From: Burkholderiales bacterium
GTDB taxonomy: Bacteria; Pseudomonadota; Gammaproteobacteria; Burkholderiales; Burkholderiaceae_C
Length of the DNA: 44,082 nucleotides
Assembly: GCA_947451035.1 (NCBI GenBank)
Contig: CANFXR010000015.1
Span: forward strand, 1-44,082
Direction of reading: 5' to 3'
Position numbers and translations under genes: made by a program
Notes under the pieces: model-generated
Seen by the model: the letters and a program-made list of their open reading frames with translations, nothing else
The model's database searches: none
Told to the model about the DNA's origin: nothing
Shown here: piece by piece, positions 35,002 to 43,915 of the stretch
How positions within the stretch are numbered: the stretch's first letter is position 1
How the letters are laid out: every line of letters begins with the position of its first letter

Positions 35002-36876
35002 TCAGATCTCGACCTTGGAACCCAGCTCGACCACCCGGTTGGTCGGCAGGTTCAGGAAGTCGGCCGCGGCCGCCGCGTTGCGGTGCATGCTGGCAAACAG
35101 CTTCTCGCGCCACATCGCCATGCCGTGACCCAGCGTGGGGATCACGATGTCGCGCGACAGGAAGTAGCTGGTGTCCATCGGCTCGAGCTTGACGCCGCGG
35201 CCCTTGAGCAACTCGAGCGCCTCGGGCACGTCGGGGTCGTTCTTGAAGCCGAAATTCAGCGTGATCTGCCAGCAGTCGCGCCCCAGCGGCGCGATCTGGC
35301 AACGCTTGTCAAAGCCCAGCCACGGCACCTCGTGGTGCATCACGGTGACGAACAGGTTGGTCTCGTGCAGCACCTTGTTGTGCTTGAGGTTGTGCAGCAG
35401 CGCATTGGGCGTCAAGCCCTGCTCGCTCACCAGAAACACCGCCGTGCCGGCCACCCGCGTGGGCGGGCTCACGAACACCGCCTCGAGGAAGCTCTTGAGA
35501 TCGATGGAGTCGTCGCGCATGCGGTCTCGCATCAACTGGCGACCCTGCTTCCAGGTCATCATCAGCGTGAACATCAGCCCGCCCAGCACCACCGGGAACC
35601 AGCCGCCGTCAAACAGCTTGACCGCATTCGAGGCGAAGTAGACCGCGTCCACGATGAAGAAAAAGCCGGTGGCGGCCAGGCTCAGCCCCCACGGGTAGTT
35701 CCAGGCGTAGCGCACCACGAAGAACGTCATGATGGTGGTGATCAGCATGTCGATGGTCACCGCAATGCCATAGGCGCTGGCGAGCTTGCCGCTCGAGCCG
35801 AACAGCACCACCGCCAGCACGATGCAGGCGTAAAGGCTCCAGTTCACGAAGGGCACGTAGACCTGACCGGTTTCCTTGACCGAGGTGTGTGCGATGCGCA
35901 ATCGCGGCAGGTACCCCAGCTGAATGGCCTGCTTGGTGACCGAAAACGCCGCGGTGATCAGCGCCTGCGAAGCGATCACCGTGGCGCAGGTGGCCAGGCC
36001 GATCAGTGGGTAAAGCGCCCACTCCGGCGCCATTTCGAAAAACGGGTTGCCGATGTTTTCCGGGTGCTCGAGCAGCATGGCGCCCTGTCCGAAATAGTTG
36101 ATGACCAGCGCGGGCATCACCAGCCCGAACCAGGCATAACGGATGGGCCGCTTGCCGAAATGTCCCATGTCGGCGTACAGCGCCTCGGCGCCGGTGACGC
36201 ACAGGACCACCGAGCCCAGCGCGATGAAGGCGATCCCCGGCTGCGACACGAAAAAGCCCACCGCATAGTGCGGACTGAGCGCCCACATGACCTGCGGGTA
36301 CTCGGCCACATGAACCAGCCCCAGGACCGCGAGCACAGCGAACCACAGCACCGTGATCGGTCCGAAGAAGCGCCCCACGCTGCCGGTGCCAAAGCGCTGC
36401 ACGAAGAACAGTGCCGTCAGCACCAGCAAGGTCAGCGGCAACACGAAGCGGTGCAACGAGGGCGCTGCGACCTCCAGGCCCTCGACCGCCGACAGCACCG
36501 AGATCGCCGGCGTGATGACGCCATCGCCAAAGAAGATCGCGGTGCCGAAGATGCCCACCAGCAGCAGCCGCTTGCGCAGCACGGGGCGATGTTTCACCGC
36601 CTGCGAGGCCAGCGCGAGCATCGCGATCAGGCCGCCTTCGCCGTTGTTGTCGGCGCGCAAGATGAGCATCACGTACTTCAGCGATACCACCACCGTGAGC
36701 GTCCAGAACACCAGCGACAGCACACCGTAGATGTTGTCCGGCGTCAGCGGCACATGGCCGTGGGCGAACACCTCCTTCAACGCATAGAGCGGGCTGGTGC
36801 CGATGTCGCCATAGACGACGCCGATGGCGCCCAATGTCAGGGCGGCCAGGCTGGAGGTGGTGCGGGGAGAATTCAA
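35002..36876 (-). CDS. kup: Low-affinity potassium transporter Kup
   Basis: 624 residues, close to E. coli Kup (622). The signature [18 protein letters not shown] is at the N-terminus, followed by about twelve membrane helices and a cytoplasmic C-terminal domain of about 150 residues. Imports K+ with protons. No ATG is near the family start: TTG codons are at 36939, 36894 and 36876; I take 36876 because it gives the normal short N-terminus ([15 protein letters not shown]). It lies between gshA and gshB on the same strand, which is the odd point about this locus. Confidence 0.93.
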   Translation of the reverse strand: MNSPRTTSSLAALTLGAIGVVYGDIGTSPLYALKEVFAHGHVPLTPDNIYGVLSLVFWTLTVVVSLKYVMLILRADNNGEGGLIAMLALASQAVKHRPVLRKRLLLVGIFGTAIFFGDGVITPAISVLSAVEGLEVAAPSLHRFVLPLTLLVLTALFFVQRFGTGSVGRFFGPITVLWFAVLAVLGLVHVAEYPQVMWALSPHYAVGFFVSQPGIAFIALGSVVLCVTGAEALYADMGHFGKRPIRYAWFGLVMPALVINYFGQGAMLLEHPENIGNPFFEMAPEWALYPLIGLATCATVIASQALITAAFSVTKQAIQLGYLPRLRIAHTSVKETGQVYVPFVNWSLYACIVLAVVLFGSSGKLASAYGIAVTIDMLITTIMTFFVVRYAWNYPWGLSLAATGFFFIVDAVYFASNAVKLFDGGWFPVVLGGLMFTLMMTWKQGRQLMRDRMRDDSIDLKSFLEAVFVSPPTRVAGTAVFLVSEQGLTPNALLHNLKHNKVLHETNLFVTVMHHEVPWLGFDKRCQIAPLGRDCWQITLNFGFKNDPDVPEALELLKGRGVKLEPMDTSYFLSRDIVIPTLGHGMAMWREKLFASMHRNAAAAADFLNLPTNRVVELGSKVEI

Positions 36877-36943
36877 GGGAACTGCGTGATTCAAGCGGCT
36901 CGACGTGTGCACGCCGAGCGCGGATTGTGCGCCCCGCAAGGGG

Positions 36944-38239
36944 CTATTCGTCGGCGCGCGCCTCGGGATCGGTGGCCTCGAGCTCGTAGCTTGCCGCGAC
37001 CATCGCCAGGCGCGCGATCACGCCGTACATGTAGAAGCGGTTGGGCGCACTCTGGCCGGGCGCCACGCCCGGTCGCGGCAGCGGATTCGAGTCCGCAAAC
37101 CGCAGCGGGACGAAGTTCGAGCCGGGTGAGTTCAGGTTCTCGTCGATGCCGCGTTCGGCATTGGCGCGATAGAAACCACCCACCACGTAGCGGTCGATCA
37201 TGTAGACCACCGGTTCGGCCGATGCGCCGTTGATGCGCTCGCAGGTGGGCACGCCTTCTTGCAGGATCACCTCGGTGACCTCCTGGCCGTCCTTGATCAC
37301 GCTCATCTTGTTGCGCGCGCGACGGTTCAGGTCGCCGAGCTCCTTCGGATCGCGCACGGTCATGATGCCCATGCCGTAGGTGCCGGCGTCGGCCTTCACG
37401 ATCAGGAACGGCTTGTCCGGGATGCCGTATTCCTTGTACTTGCGCCGCACCTTGGACAGCAGCGCATCGGCCTGGCTGATCAGGCATTCGGCGCCGGTGC
37501 CGTCGCTGAAGTTGACCTCGCCACAGCCGGCAAACATCGGGTTGATGAGCCACGGGTCCATGCCCAGCAACTTGGCGAACTTCTTGGCCACCTCTTCATA
37601 GGCTGCAAAGTGCTTGGTCTTGCGACGCACCGCCCAGCCCGCGTGCAGCGGCGGCAGCAGGTACTGCTCGTGCAGCCCCTCGAGCACCTTCGGAATGCCG
37701 GCCGACAGGTCGTTGTTGAGCAAGATGGTGCACGGGTCGAAATCCTTCAGGCCGAGGCGGCCCCGGCTGCGCACCAAGGGCTCGAGCGTGATCGTCGTGC
37801 CGTCGGCCAGTTCGATGGGTGTGGGCGCGGTGATCGCATCGTCGAGCGTGCCGAGCCGCACGTTCATGCCCGCGCGGTGAAAGATCTGCAGCAGCCGCGC
37901 CACATTGGCCAGGTAGTGGACGTTGCGGGTGTGCTTCTCGGGGATGAGGAGCAGGTTCTTGGCTTCCGGGCAGATCTTTTCGATCGCGGCCATCGCCGCT
38001 TGCACCGCCAGCGGCAGCATCTCGGGCGTCAGGTTGTTGAAGCCGCCCGGAAACAAGTTGGTGTCGACCGGCGCGAGCTTGAAGCCCGCGTTGCGCAAAT
38101 CGACCGACGTGTAGAACGGCGGCGTGTGCTCCATCCACTCGAGGCGAAACCAGCGCTCGATGGCCGGCAGCGACTCGAGGATGCGTTGCTCGAGTTCGTT
38201 GATCGGGCCGGTCAGCGCGGTGATGAGGTGGGGAACCAT
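36944..38239 (-). CDS. gshA: Glutamate-cysteine ligase, proteobacterial GshA type (PF08886-like)
   Basis: 431 residues. This is the GshA family common in beta- and some gammaproteobacteria, not related in sequence to E. coli GshA. N-terminus [18 protein letters not shown], the middle segment [15 protein letters not shown], and [13 protein letters not shown] (ATP-binding loop) are characteristic. Makes gamma-glutamylcysteine, the first step to glutathione. ATG 38239 is preferred over ATG 38272. Downstream, kup and then gshB follow on the same strand; a strong hairpin terminator separates it from amtB upstream. Confidence 0.93.
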   Translation of the reverse strand: MVPHLITALTGPINELEQRILESLPAIERWFRLEWMEHTPPFYTSVDLRNAGFKLAPVDTNLFPGGFNNLTPEMLPLAVQAAMAAIEKICPEAKNLLLIPEKHTRNVHYLANVARLLQIFHRAGMNVRLGTLDDAITAPTPIELADGTTITLEPLVRSRGRLGLKDFDPCTILLNNDLSAGIPKVLEGLHEQYLLPPLHAGWAVRRKTKHFAAYEEVAKKFAKLLGMDPWLINPMFAGCGEVNFSDGTGAECLISQADALLSKVRRKYKEYGIPDKPFLIVKADAGTYGMGIMTVRDPKELGDLNRRARNKMSVIKDGQEVTEVILQEGVPTCERINGASAEPVVYMIDRYVVGGFYRANAERGIDENLNSPGSNFVPLRFADSNPLPRPGVAPGQSAPNRFYMYGVIARLAMVAASYELEATDPEARADE

Positions 38240-38290
38240 GCGAAAACCCGATTGCCTAGGAGAGCCAACCATTCTAGGGACCGGCCAATG

Positions 38291-38316
38291 ACAAAGCCGC
38301 CCGAAGGCGGCTTTGT
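38291..38316 (-). terminator. Hairpin terminator after amtB
   Basis: Perfect 11-base-pair stem ACAAAGCCGCC / GGCGGCTTTGT with a very stable TTCG tetraloop on the minus strand. The T-rich side is short (TTTGTCATT). It lies 55 bases beyond the amtB stop and before gshA, so it should end the porin-glnK-amtB transcript. Confidence 0.82.
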
Positions 38317-38370
38317 CTCCCGAACGGTGTGGTGCCCGATCAACAGGGCGTCACACCGTTTTCCGGGGTC

Positions 38371-39912
38371 TTACTGGTGATAAGCGGTTTCGCCGTGCGA
38401 CGAGATGTCGAGGCCTTCGCGCTCTTCGTCTTCAGGAACACGCAGACCGATCAGCAGGTCAACGATCTTGAACGACACCACCGAGACCACGCCCGACCAC
38501 ACCACCGTGGTGAGCACGGCCTTGGCCTGGATCCACACCTGAGCTGCGATCGAATAGTCCGCAGAAGTGACCATGGTGGCCGTGACCCAATCGGCCACGT
38601 AGCCAGGGCCACCGAGGCTGGGCGAGTTGAACACGCCGGTCAGCAAGGCACCCAGGATGCCGCCCACGCCGTGCACGCCGAACACGTCCAGCGAGTCGTC
38701 CGCGCCGAGCAGCTTCTTCAAGCCGGTCACGCCCCACAGGCAGGCAAAGCCAGCCACGAAACCGATCACCAAGGCGCCGCCAATGCCGACGTTGCCGCAA
38801 GCCGGCGTGATCGCCACCAGGCCAGCCACCGCACCCGAAGCCGCACCGAGCATTGAAGCCTTGCCCTTCATGAGCGCCTCGCCGATGCACCAGGCCATCA
38901 CGGCCGCTGCCGTCGCACCGAAGGTGTTGATGAAGGCGAGCGCTGCGAAGCCGTTGGCTTCGAGTGCCGAGCCGGCGTTGAAGCCGAACCAGCCCACCCA
39001 CAGCAGGGAGGCACCCACCATCGTCAGCGTCAGCGAGTGAGGCGTGAAGGCCTCCTTGCCGTAGCCCACGCGCTTGCCCACCATGTAGGCACCCACGAGA
39101 CCCGCCACTGCGGCGTTGATGTGCACGACCGTGCCGCCGGCGAAGTCGAGCGCACCCGACTGCCAGAGGTAGCCTGCCTTGGCGTTCATCGCATCGACCA
39201 CGTCCTTGCTGGAGTAGGCGTCAGGGCCCATCCAGAACCAGACCATGTGGGCGATCGGCGCGTAGCTGAAGGTGAACCACAGCGCCATGAACAGCAGCAC
39301 GGCAGAGAACTTCACGCGCTCGGCGAACGAACCGATGATCAGCGCACAGGTGATGGCCGCAAACGCCGCCTGAAACACCGCGAACACGATCTCGGGGATG
39401 TACACGCCCTTGCTGAAGGTCGCTGCGTTGGCGAATGTGCCGGCAGCGTTGTCCCACACGCCCTTCATCATCAGCCGGTCCATGCCCCCGAAGAAGGCAT
39501 TGCCCTCGGTGAAAGCCAGGCTGTAGCCGTAGATGAACCACAGCACGATGATCATCGAGAAGGTGACGAACACCTGCATCAGCACCGACAGCATGTTCTT
39601 GCTGCGCACCAGACCGCCGTAGAACAGCGCGAGTCCGGGCACCGCCATCATGATGACGAGCAGTGTCGAGACCATCATCCAGCCGGTGTCGCCCTTGTTG
39701 GGCACTGGTGCGGCAGCCGGTGGCGCTTCGGCTGCAGAAGCAGCCTCGGCGGCCGGTGCGGCGAGCGCTTCGGTGGCGGCCGAAGCCGCTTGGACGACAG
39801 CCTCAGCCACGGCTGGAGCCGAAGCCGCAGCCGCAACATCCTCGGCGAATGACGCACTTGAGAAGCCCAGGACAGCAAGTCCAAGGGCCAGAGTAGCAAT
39901 GAATTTTTTCAT
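38371..39912 (-). CDS. amtB: Ammonium transporter AmtB
   Basis: 513 residues: a signal peptide (FIATLALGLAVLGFSSASFA), then about 65 residues extremely rich in Ala with Glu/Pro, then eleven membrane helices. GALDFAGGTVVHINAAVAGLVG and GVHGVGGILGALLTG carry the two conserved pore histidines. The Ala-rich stretch between signal peptide and first helix is longer than in E. coli AmtB and would face the periplasm. ATG 39912 starts the signal peptide; codons upstream overlap glnK. It follows glnK by 25 bases, the normal regulator-transporter pair, and is ended by the hairpin at 38291. Confidence 0.96.
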   Translation of the reverse strand: MKKFIATLALGLAVLGFSSASFAEDVAAAASAPAVAEAVVQAASAATEALAAPAAEAASAAEAPPAAAPVPNKGDTGWMMVSTLLVIMMAVPGLALFYGGLVRSKNMLSVLMQVFVTFSMIIVLWFIYGYSLAFTEGNAFFGGMDRLMMKGVWDNAAGTFANAATFSKGVYIPEIVFAVFQAAFAAITCALIIGSFAERVKFSAVLLFMALWFTFSYAPIAHMVWFWMGPDAYSSKDVVDAMNAKAGYLWQSGALDFAGGTVVHINAAVAGLVGAYMVGKRVGYGKEAFTPHSLTLTMVGASLLWVGWFGFNAGSALEANGFAALAFINTFGATAAAVMAWCIGEALMKGKASMLGAASGAVAGLVAITPACGNVGIGGALVIGFVAGFACLWGVTGLKKLLGADDSLDVFGVHGVGGILGALLTGVFNSPSLGGPGYVADWVTATMVTSADYSIAAQVWIQAKAVLTTVVWSGVVSVVSFKIVDLLIGLRVPEDEEREGLDISSHGETAYHQ

Positions 39913-39937
39913 TTGGTTGGCCTTTCTTGTGGGTGCG

Positions 39938-40306
<369 letters not shown>

Positions 40307-41131
40307 TCAGAACGTCTTGGACAGGGAAAGAACACCGGTGGCGCCGGAGATGATCCGGTTCGGGCTGCCACCGCCGTTGACGATGTCGATGTCGGTGTCG
40401 ATGTAGGTCAGGCCGGCCACGTAGCCGTTGGCAAACGTGTACGTCACGCCCAGCTTCCAGTCCAGGTAGTCGGACTTGAGCTTGCCGGAGGTGTCGGTCA
40501 ACTTCGCTGCGCCGCGCAGATCCTGGTAACCCAGGTGGCCGATCACGCCGAAGCCAGGAGCACCCAGGCTGGACAGGTCATACGAGCCCGACAGGTCCAC
40601 ATAGAACGAGCCGCTGGCTGACTTGCCGCCGTAGTTGCGCTGTGCGCTGAAGAAGTCCCCGATCGGGATGTAGACGCGGGCGCTGACGGGGCCGTAGCTG
40701 GTGCCGACGTAGATTTCCTTGTTGTCGATGCCAGGCGCGCCATTGCGAGCGCTGCCGGGGTAGTAGTAATAGAACGCGCCGATGTCGTAGCCCACGCCGG
40801 TGTCGCCCACGGTGCCGCGAAAGCCGGTCCAGAAGTCCATCTCGAGGTTGGCGCCGCTGTAATAGGCGCTGTCGATGTTGGAGTTCCAGTTGCCGATGTA
40901 GAAGCCCGAGCTGTGGACCACATCGAAGCCACCTGACAGGGCTGGCTTCTTGTCGGTTTGCGAAATGCCGCGTGTGCGGTAGTCAGACGACAGCGCCATG
41001 TTGCCGGTGATGGTCCAGTCCGGGGCCGGAGCAGCAGCTGCTGCAGGAGCCTCAGGTGCAGCGGTCTGTGCAAACAGGTGGGTGGCCGAAACGGCCAACA
41101 GGCCGGCGACAGCAAAGTTGATCTTCTTCAT
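40307..41131 (-). CDS. TorF-family outer-membrane porin (paralogue 1, next to glnK)
   Basis: 274 residues. A signal peptide (AVAGLLAVSATHLFAQ) is followed by an Ala/Pro-rich stretch, then a beta-barrel-like sequence ending in phenylalanine (SLSKTF), as in outer-membrane barrels. The start of the barrel (WTITGNMALSSDYRTRGISQTD) and the repeated YDIGAFYYYYPGS and GTSYGPVSARVY strands are typical of the TIGR02001/TorF family. Close paralogue of the next gene. A sigma-54 promoter match lies 48-63 bases upstream of its ATG. Substrate unknown; the operon context with glnK-amtB suggests passage of ammonium or another nitrogen source. Confidence 0.9.
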   Translation of the reverse strand: MKKINFAVAGLLAVSATHLFAQTAAPEAPAAAAAPAPDWTITGNMALSSDYRTRGISQTDKKPALSGGFDVVHSSGFYIGNWNSNIDSAYYSGANLEMDFWTGFRGTVGDTGVGYDIGAFYYYYPGSARNGAPGIDNKEIYVGTSYGPVSARVYIPIGDFFSAQRNYGGKSASGSFYVDLSGSYDLSSLGAPGFGVIGHLGYQDLRGAAKLTDTSGKLKSDYLDWKLGVTYTFANGYVAGLTYIDTDIDIVNGGGSPNRIISGATGVLSLSKTF

Positions 41132-41178
41132 GGGTTCTCCTCAAGAGGGTGGGTGTAAATCTGCACGCCCAGCTGATT

Positions 41179-41194
41179 AGCAATAGCCGTGCCG
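41179..41194 (-). promoter_or_regulatory. Sigma-54 promoter of porin-glnK-amtB
   Basis: Minus strand reads CGGCACG-GCTA-TTGCT, one mismatch (first T to C) from TGGCACG-N4-TTGCW, with the required ten bases between the GG and GC dinucleotides. Predicted start near 41168, giving a 37-base leader before the porin ATG (41131), which has a GAGGAGA ribosome-binding site. Confidence 0.72.
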
Positions 41195-41244
41195 GCTTGT
41201 GCCATCCCAGAGACCCGGGCCTTCGATCGCGAGGTGCCCGGGCA

Positions 41245-41271
41245 CAAAAAAGCCGCCCCGTGGGGCGGCTT
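41245..41271 (-). terminator. Rho-independent terminator between the two porin genes
   Basis: On the minus strand the stem AAGCCGCCCC / GGGGCGGCTT is followed by a run of T (complement of 41246-41251). It lies about 80 bases beyond the stop of the upstream porin paralogue, so the two porin genes should be separate transcripts. A 12-base palindrome GTGCCCGGGCAC (41234-41245) follows directly. Confidence 0.8.
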
Positions 41272-41347
41272 GGGTGCTTAAAGTCAACCGGCTCCCCCGT
41301 GAGGGGCCGGTGGCTTCAAGACAGCGTGAAGCTCACGCGCCGAGGGC

Positions 41348-42178
41348 TCAGAAGCTCTTGGACACGGACAGCACGCCCGTCGCGCCGGAGATGATCCGCT
41401 TCGGGCTGCCGCCTGAGTTGACGATGTCGAGGTCGGTGTCGATGTAGCTCAGGCCGACAACAAAGCCGTTGAGCGGGCCGCTCGCCACGGTGTAGGTCGC
41501 GCCCAGCTTCCAGTCCACGTAATCGGACTTGGTTTTGCCAGAGGTGTCGACCAGCTTCGCCGCGCCGCGCAGATCCTGGTAGCCGAAGTGGGCGACCAAG
41601 CCGAAGCCAGGAGCGCCGACGTTGGCCAGGTCATAGGCACCCGACAGGTCCACGTAGAACGAGCCGCTGGCAGACTTCCCGTTACCGAGCTTGTTGTGCT
41701 GAGCACTGAAGAAGTCCCCGATCGGCACGTACACCTTGGCACTGACGGGGCCGTAGCTGGCGCCCACGTAGATTTCCTTGTTGTCGATGCCAGGTGCGCC
41801 ATTGCGAGCGCTGCCCGAGTAGTAGTAATAGATGGCGCCGATGTCATAGCCCACGCCGGTATCGGCCAGTGCGCCCTTGAAGCCAGCGTAGAAGTCCATT
41901 TCGATGTTGGCGCCGCTGTACAGGGCGCTGTCGACGTTGGAGTTCCAGTTGCCGGCGTACAGGCCCGAGCTGTGGGCGACATCAAACCCGCCCTGGAAGG
42001 CCGGCTTCTTGTCGGTTTGCGAAATGCCGCGGAAGCGGTAGTCGCTGAAAAGGCCGGCATTGCCCGTGATCGTCCACTCAGGCGTCGGTGCAGGCGCGGC
42101 AGGAGCTGCGGCTTGCGAGAAAGCGGATGCCGAAGCGATGGTGAGCAAAGAGGCCAGAGCCAACTTGGTTTTATTCAT
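41348..42178 (-). CDS. TorF-family outer-membrane porin (paralogue 2)
   Basis: 276 residues with a signal peptide (LALASLLTIASASAFSQ), an Ala/Pro linker and a beta-barrel ending in Phe (SVSKSF). Its sequence follows the neighbouring porin almost block by block (GISQTDKKPA, NWNSNVDSALYSGAN, RNGAPGIDNKEIYVG, SFYVDLSG, FGYQDLRGAAKL), so the two are a tandem duplication. ATG 42178 has GGAG six bases upstream; the longer frame to 42238 runs through the promoter. Preceded by a sigma-54 promoter and an NtrC-type site. Confidence 0.9.
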   Translation of the reverse strand: MNKTKLALASLLTIASASAFSQAAAPAAPAPTPEWTITGNAGLFSDYRFRGISQTDKKPAFQGGFDVAHSSGLYAGNWNSNVDSALYSGANIEMDFYAGFKGALADTGVGYDIGAIYYYYSGSARNGAPGIDNKEIYVGASYGPVSAKVYVPIGDFFSAQHNKLGNGKSASGSFYVDLSGAYDLANVGAPGFGLVAHFGYQDLRGAAKLVDTSGKTKSDYVDWKLGATYTVASGPLNGFVVGLSYIDTDLDIVNSGGSPKRIISGATGVLSVSKSF

Positions 42179-42217
42179 GAGTACTCCATAGGTTTTAAGA
42201 AAAAGCTCGGGTCGTAA

Positions 42218-42233
42218 AGCATCAGACGTGCCA
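42218..42233 (-). promoter_or_regulatory. Sigma-54 promoter of the second TorF porin
   Basis: Minus strand reads TGGCACG-TCTG-ATGCT, one mismatch (T to A in the -12 element) from TGGCACG-N4-TTGCW, with correct GG-N10-GC spacing. Predicted transcription start near 42207, 29 bases before the ATG at 42178. Confidence 0.72.
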
Positions 42234-42317
42234 TCCACAACACGCTCGCTCCCCCAACCCGACCCTAGAGCATACCCTTAGGCGTTCACCCTAATGGGGG
42301 ACAGGGTTGACCCTTGG

Positions 42318-42332
42318 GCACCCGAATGGTGC
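42318..42332. promoter_or_regulatory. NtrC-type binding site GCACC-N5-GGTGC
   Basis: Perfect dyad GCACC-CGAAT-GGTGC (followed by A), the half-sites and spacing of the NtrC enhancer consensus TGCACC-N5-GGTGCA. Its centre is about 118 bases upstream of the predicted sigma-54 start of the porin, the usual distance for an NtrC enhancer. A second overlapping dyad AATGGTG-N9-CACCATT spans 42325-42347. The site lies in the gap shared with divergent yifB. Confidence 0.65.
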
Positions 42333-42390
42333 ATGGGGGCCACCATTGGGGGGATTTCCTTGGCGAACGGTCCGCGCCACCATCCCGGCC

Positions 42391-43905
42391 ATGCCGCTCG
42401 CCCTTGTCCACAGCCGTGCCCTAGACGGGCTCAACGCCCCCGAAGTCAGCGTCGAAGTGCACCTGGCCAACGGCCTGCCCAGCTTCACGCTGGTCGGGTT
42501 GGCCGACACCGAGGTGAAAGAAGCCCGCGAGCGGGTGCGCGCCGCGCTGCTCAACAGCGGCCTGAGCTTTCCGCACAACCAGCGCATCACCGTCAACCTG
42601 GCGCCGGCGGATCTGCCCAAGGAGTCGGGCCGTTTCGATTTGCCGATCGCGCTGGGCATCCTGGCGGCCAGCGGCCAGATCGATGCGCAGCGGCTGGCCG
42701 GCTGCGAATTTGCCGGCGAGTTGTCACTGGGCGGCGATCTGCGAGCGGTGCGCGGCGCGCTGGCCATGGCGCTGGCCGCGCGCCGCTCGGGCGCCAACCG
42801 GTTGCTGGTGCTGCCCGAAGCCAGCGCCCGCGAGGCGGCGCTGATCGACGGCCTGTGCCCGCGCGCGGCGCGCCACCTGCTCGACGTGGTGCGATCGCTG
42901 GTGCCCGGCGAATCCCACGAGCCGCTGCCGGTGGCCGAGGCACCGCTGGCCGCGCCGGCGGCTGCCGGGCCCGATCTGCGCGACGTCAAGGGCCAAGCCG
43001 CTGCCAAGCGCGCCCTCGAGGTGGCCGCAGCCGGCGGCCACAGCGTGTTGCTCGTGGGCCCGCCGGGCACCGGCAAGTCGATGCTGGCGCAGCGCTTTGC
43101 CGCCTTGCTGCCGCCGCTCACCGACGCGCAGGCGCTGGAATCTGCCGCGGTGCTGAGCCTGATCGGCAGCTTCGACGCGGCCCGCTGGCGTGAGCGGGTG
43201 CTGCGCTCGCCGCACCACACCGCCTCGCCGGTGGCGCTGGTGGGCGGCGGATCACCGCCGCGGCCGGGCGAGATTTCGCTCGCCCACCACGGCGTGCTGT
43301 TTCTCGACGAGTTGCCTGAATTCCCCCGCGCGGCCCTCGAAGCGCTGCGCGAGCCGCTCGAAACCGGTCGCATCACCATCTCGCGCGCGGCGCGGCAGGC
43401 CGACTTTCCGGCGCGCTTTGCGCTGATCGCCGCGATGAACCCGTGCCCGTGCGGCCACGCCGGCTCGCCGCTGCGCGCTTGTCGCTGCAGCCCCGATGTG
43501 ATTGCACGCTATCAGGGACGGCTCAGCGGGCCGCTGCTCGACCGCATCGATTTGCAGGTCGAGGTGCCCGCCGTGGCGCCACAGGTGCTGGCCGCAGCGC
43601 CCGATGGCGAAGCCAGTTCGACCGTGGCCGCACGCGCTGCGCTCGCACGACAGCGCCAGACCGCGCGCCAAGGCTGCAGCAATGCGCTGCTCGACAGTGC
43701 GGCGATCGACCGCCACGCGACGCCCGATGACGCGGCCTCGCGCTTCTTGCAAACGGCCGCCGCCCGGCTGGGCTGGTCGGCGCGCAGCCAGCACCGGGTG
43801 CTGCGCGTGGCGCGCACGATCGCCGACCTGGCGGGCGCCGACGCGGTGGCCGTGGCGCACGTGGCCGAGGCGATTCAATACCGGCGGGCGCTGGCGGTCG
43901 ACTGA
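42391..43905 (+). CDS. comM: YifB/ComM family Mg-chelatase-like AAA+ ATPase
   Basis: 504 residues: an N-terminal Lon-protease-like fold (GLPSFTLVGLADTEVKEARERVR), an AAA+ module with Walker A GPPGTGKS (about 223-230), Walker B LFLDELPEF, and a C-terminal domain with the cysteine cluster NPCPCGHAGSPLRACRCSP. In naturally competent bacteria ComM is a branch-migration helicase that helps integrate incoming DNA. ATG 42391 starts the conserved MPLALVHSRALDG; the longer frame (from 42307) would cover the NtrC site. Convergent with metH; ends in a 9-base-pair hairpin. Confidence 0.92.
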   Translation: MPLALVHSRALDGLNAPEVSVEVHLANGLPSFTLVGLADTEVKEARERVRAALLNSGLSFPHNQRITVNLAPADLPKESGRFDLPIALGILAASGQIDAQRLAGCEFAGELSLGGDLRAVRGALAMALAARRSGANRLLVLPEASAREAALIDGLCPRAARHLLDVVRSLVPGESHEPLPVAEAPLAAPAAAGPDLRDVKGQAAAKRALEVAAAGGHSVLLVGPPGTGKSMLAQRFAALLPPLTDAQALESAAVLSLIGSFDAARWRERVLRSPHHTASPVALVGGGSPPRPGEISLAHHGVLFLDELPEFPRAALEALREPLETGRITISRAARQADFPARFALIAAMNPCPCGHAGSPLRACRCSPDVIARYQGRLSGPLLDRIDLQVEVPAVAPQVLAAAPDGEASSTVAARAALARQRQTARQGCSNALLDSAAIDRHATPDDAASRFLQTAAARLGWSARSQHRVLRVARTIADLAGADAVAVAHVAEAIQYRRALAVD

Positions 43906-43912
43906 CCGCCAG
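43891..43912. terminator. Hairpin over the yifB stop, between yifB and metH
   Basis: Perfect 9-base-pair stem CTGGCGGTC / GACCGCCAG with loop GACT. It overlaps the yifB stop codon (43903-43905), and the convergent metH stop is at 43916-43918. No T-run follows on either strand, so intrinsic termination is uncertain. Confidence 0.4.
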
Positions 43913-43915
43913 CGC

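Larger units (their letters stand above)
40307..42178 (-). repeat. Tandem duplication of a TorF-family porin gene
   Basis: Two adjacent same-strand genes (40307-41131 and 41348-42178) encode proteins alike over nearly their full length; differences are concentrated in the signal peptide, the Ala/Pro linker and a short loop (QRNYGGKSASG versus QHNKLGNGKSASG). Each copy has its own sigma-54-like promoter, so the duplication included the upstream region or each was kept under the same control. Confidence 0.9.

Noticed and set aside
34792-37233. Plus-strand open frame of about 813 codons opposite gshB, kup and gshA
   Set aside because: Shadow of three certain genes; low-complexity His/Arg/Gln-rich translation, no start signal and no domain.
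41234-41245. GTGCCCGGGCAC palindrome as an NtrC site for the glnK-proximal porin
   Set aside because: The half-sites are in the reverse order (GTGC then GCAC) to the NtrC dyad, and it abuts the terminator of the upstream porin.
42307-42390. Longer yifB start at GTG/ATG-like codons near 42307
   Set aside because: The extra 28 residues are not family-like and would cover the NtrC-type site; ATG 42391 begins the conserved N-terminus.
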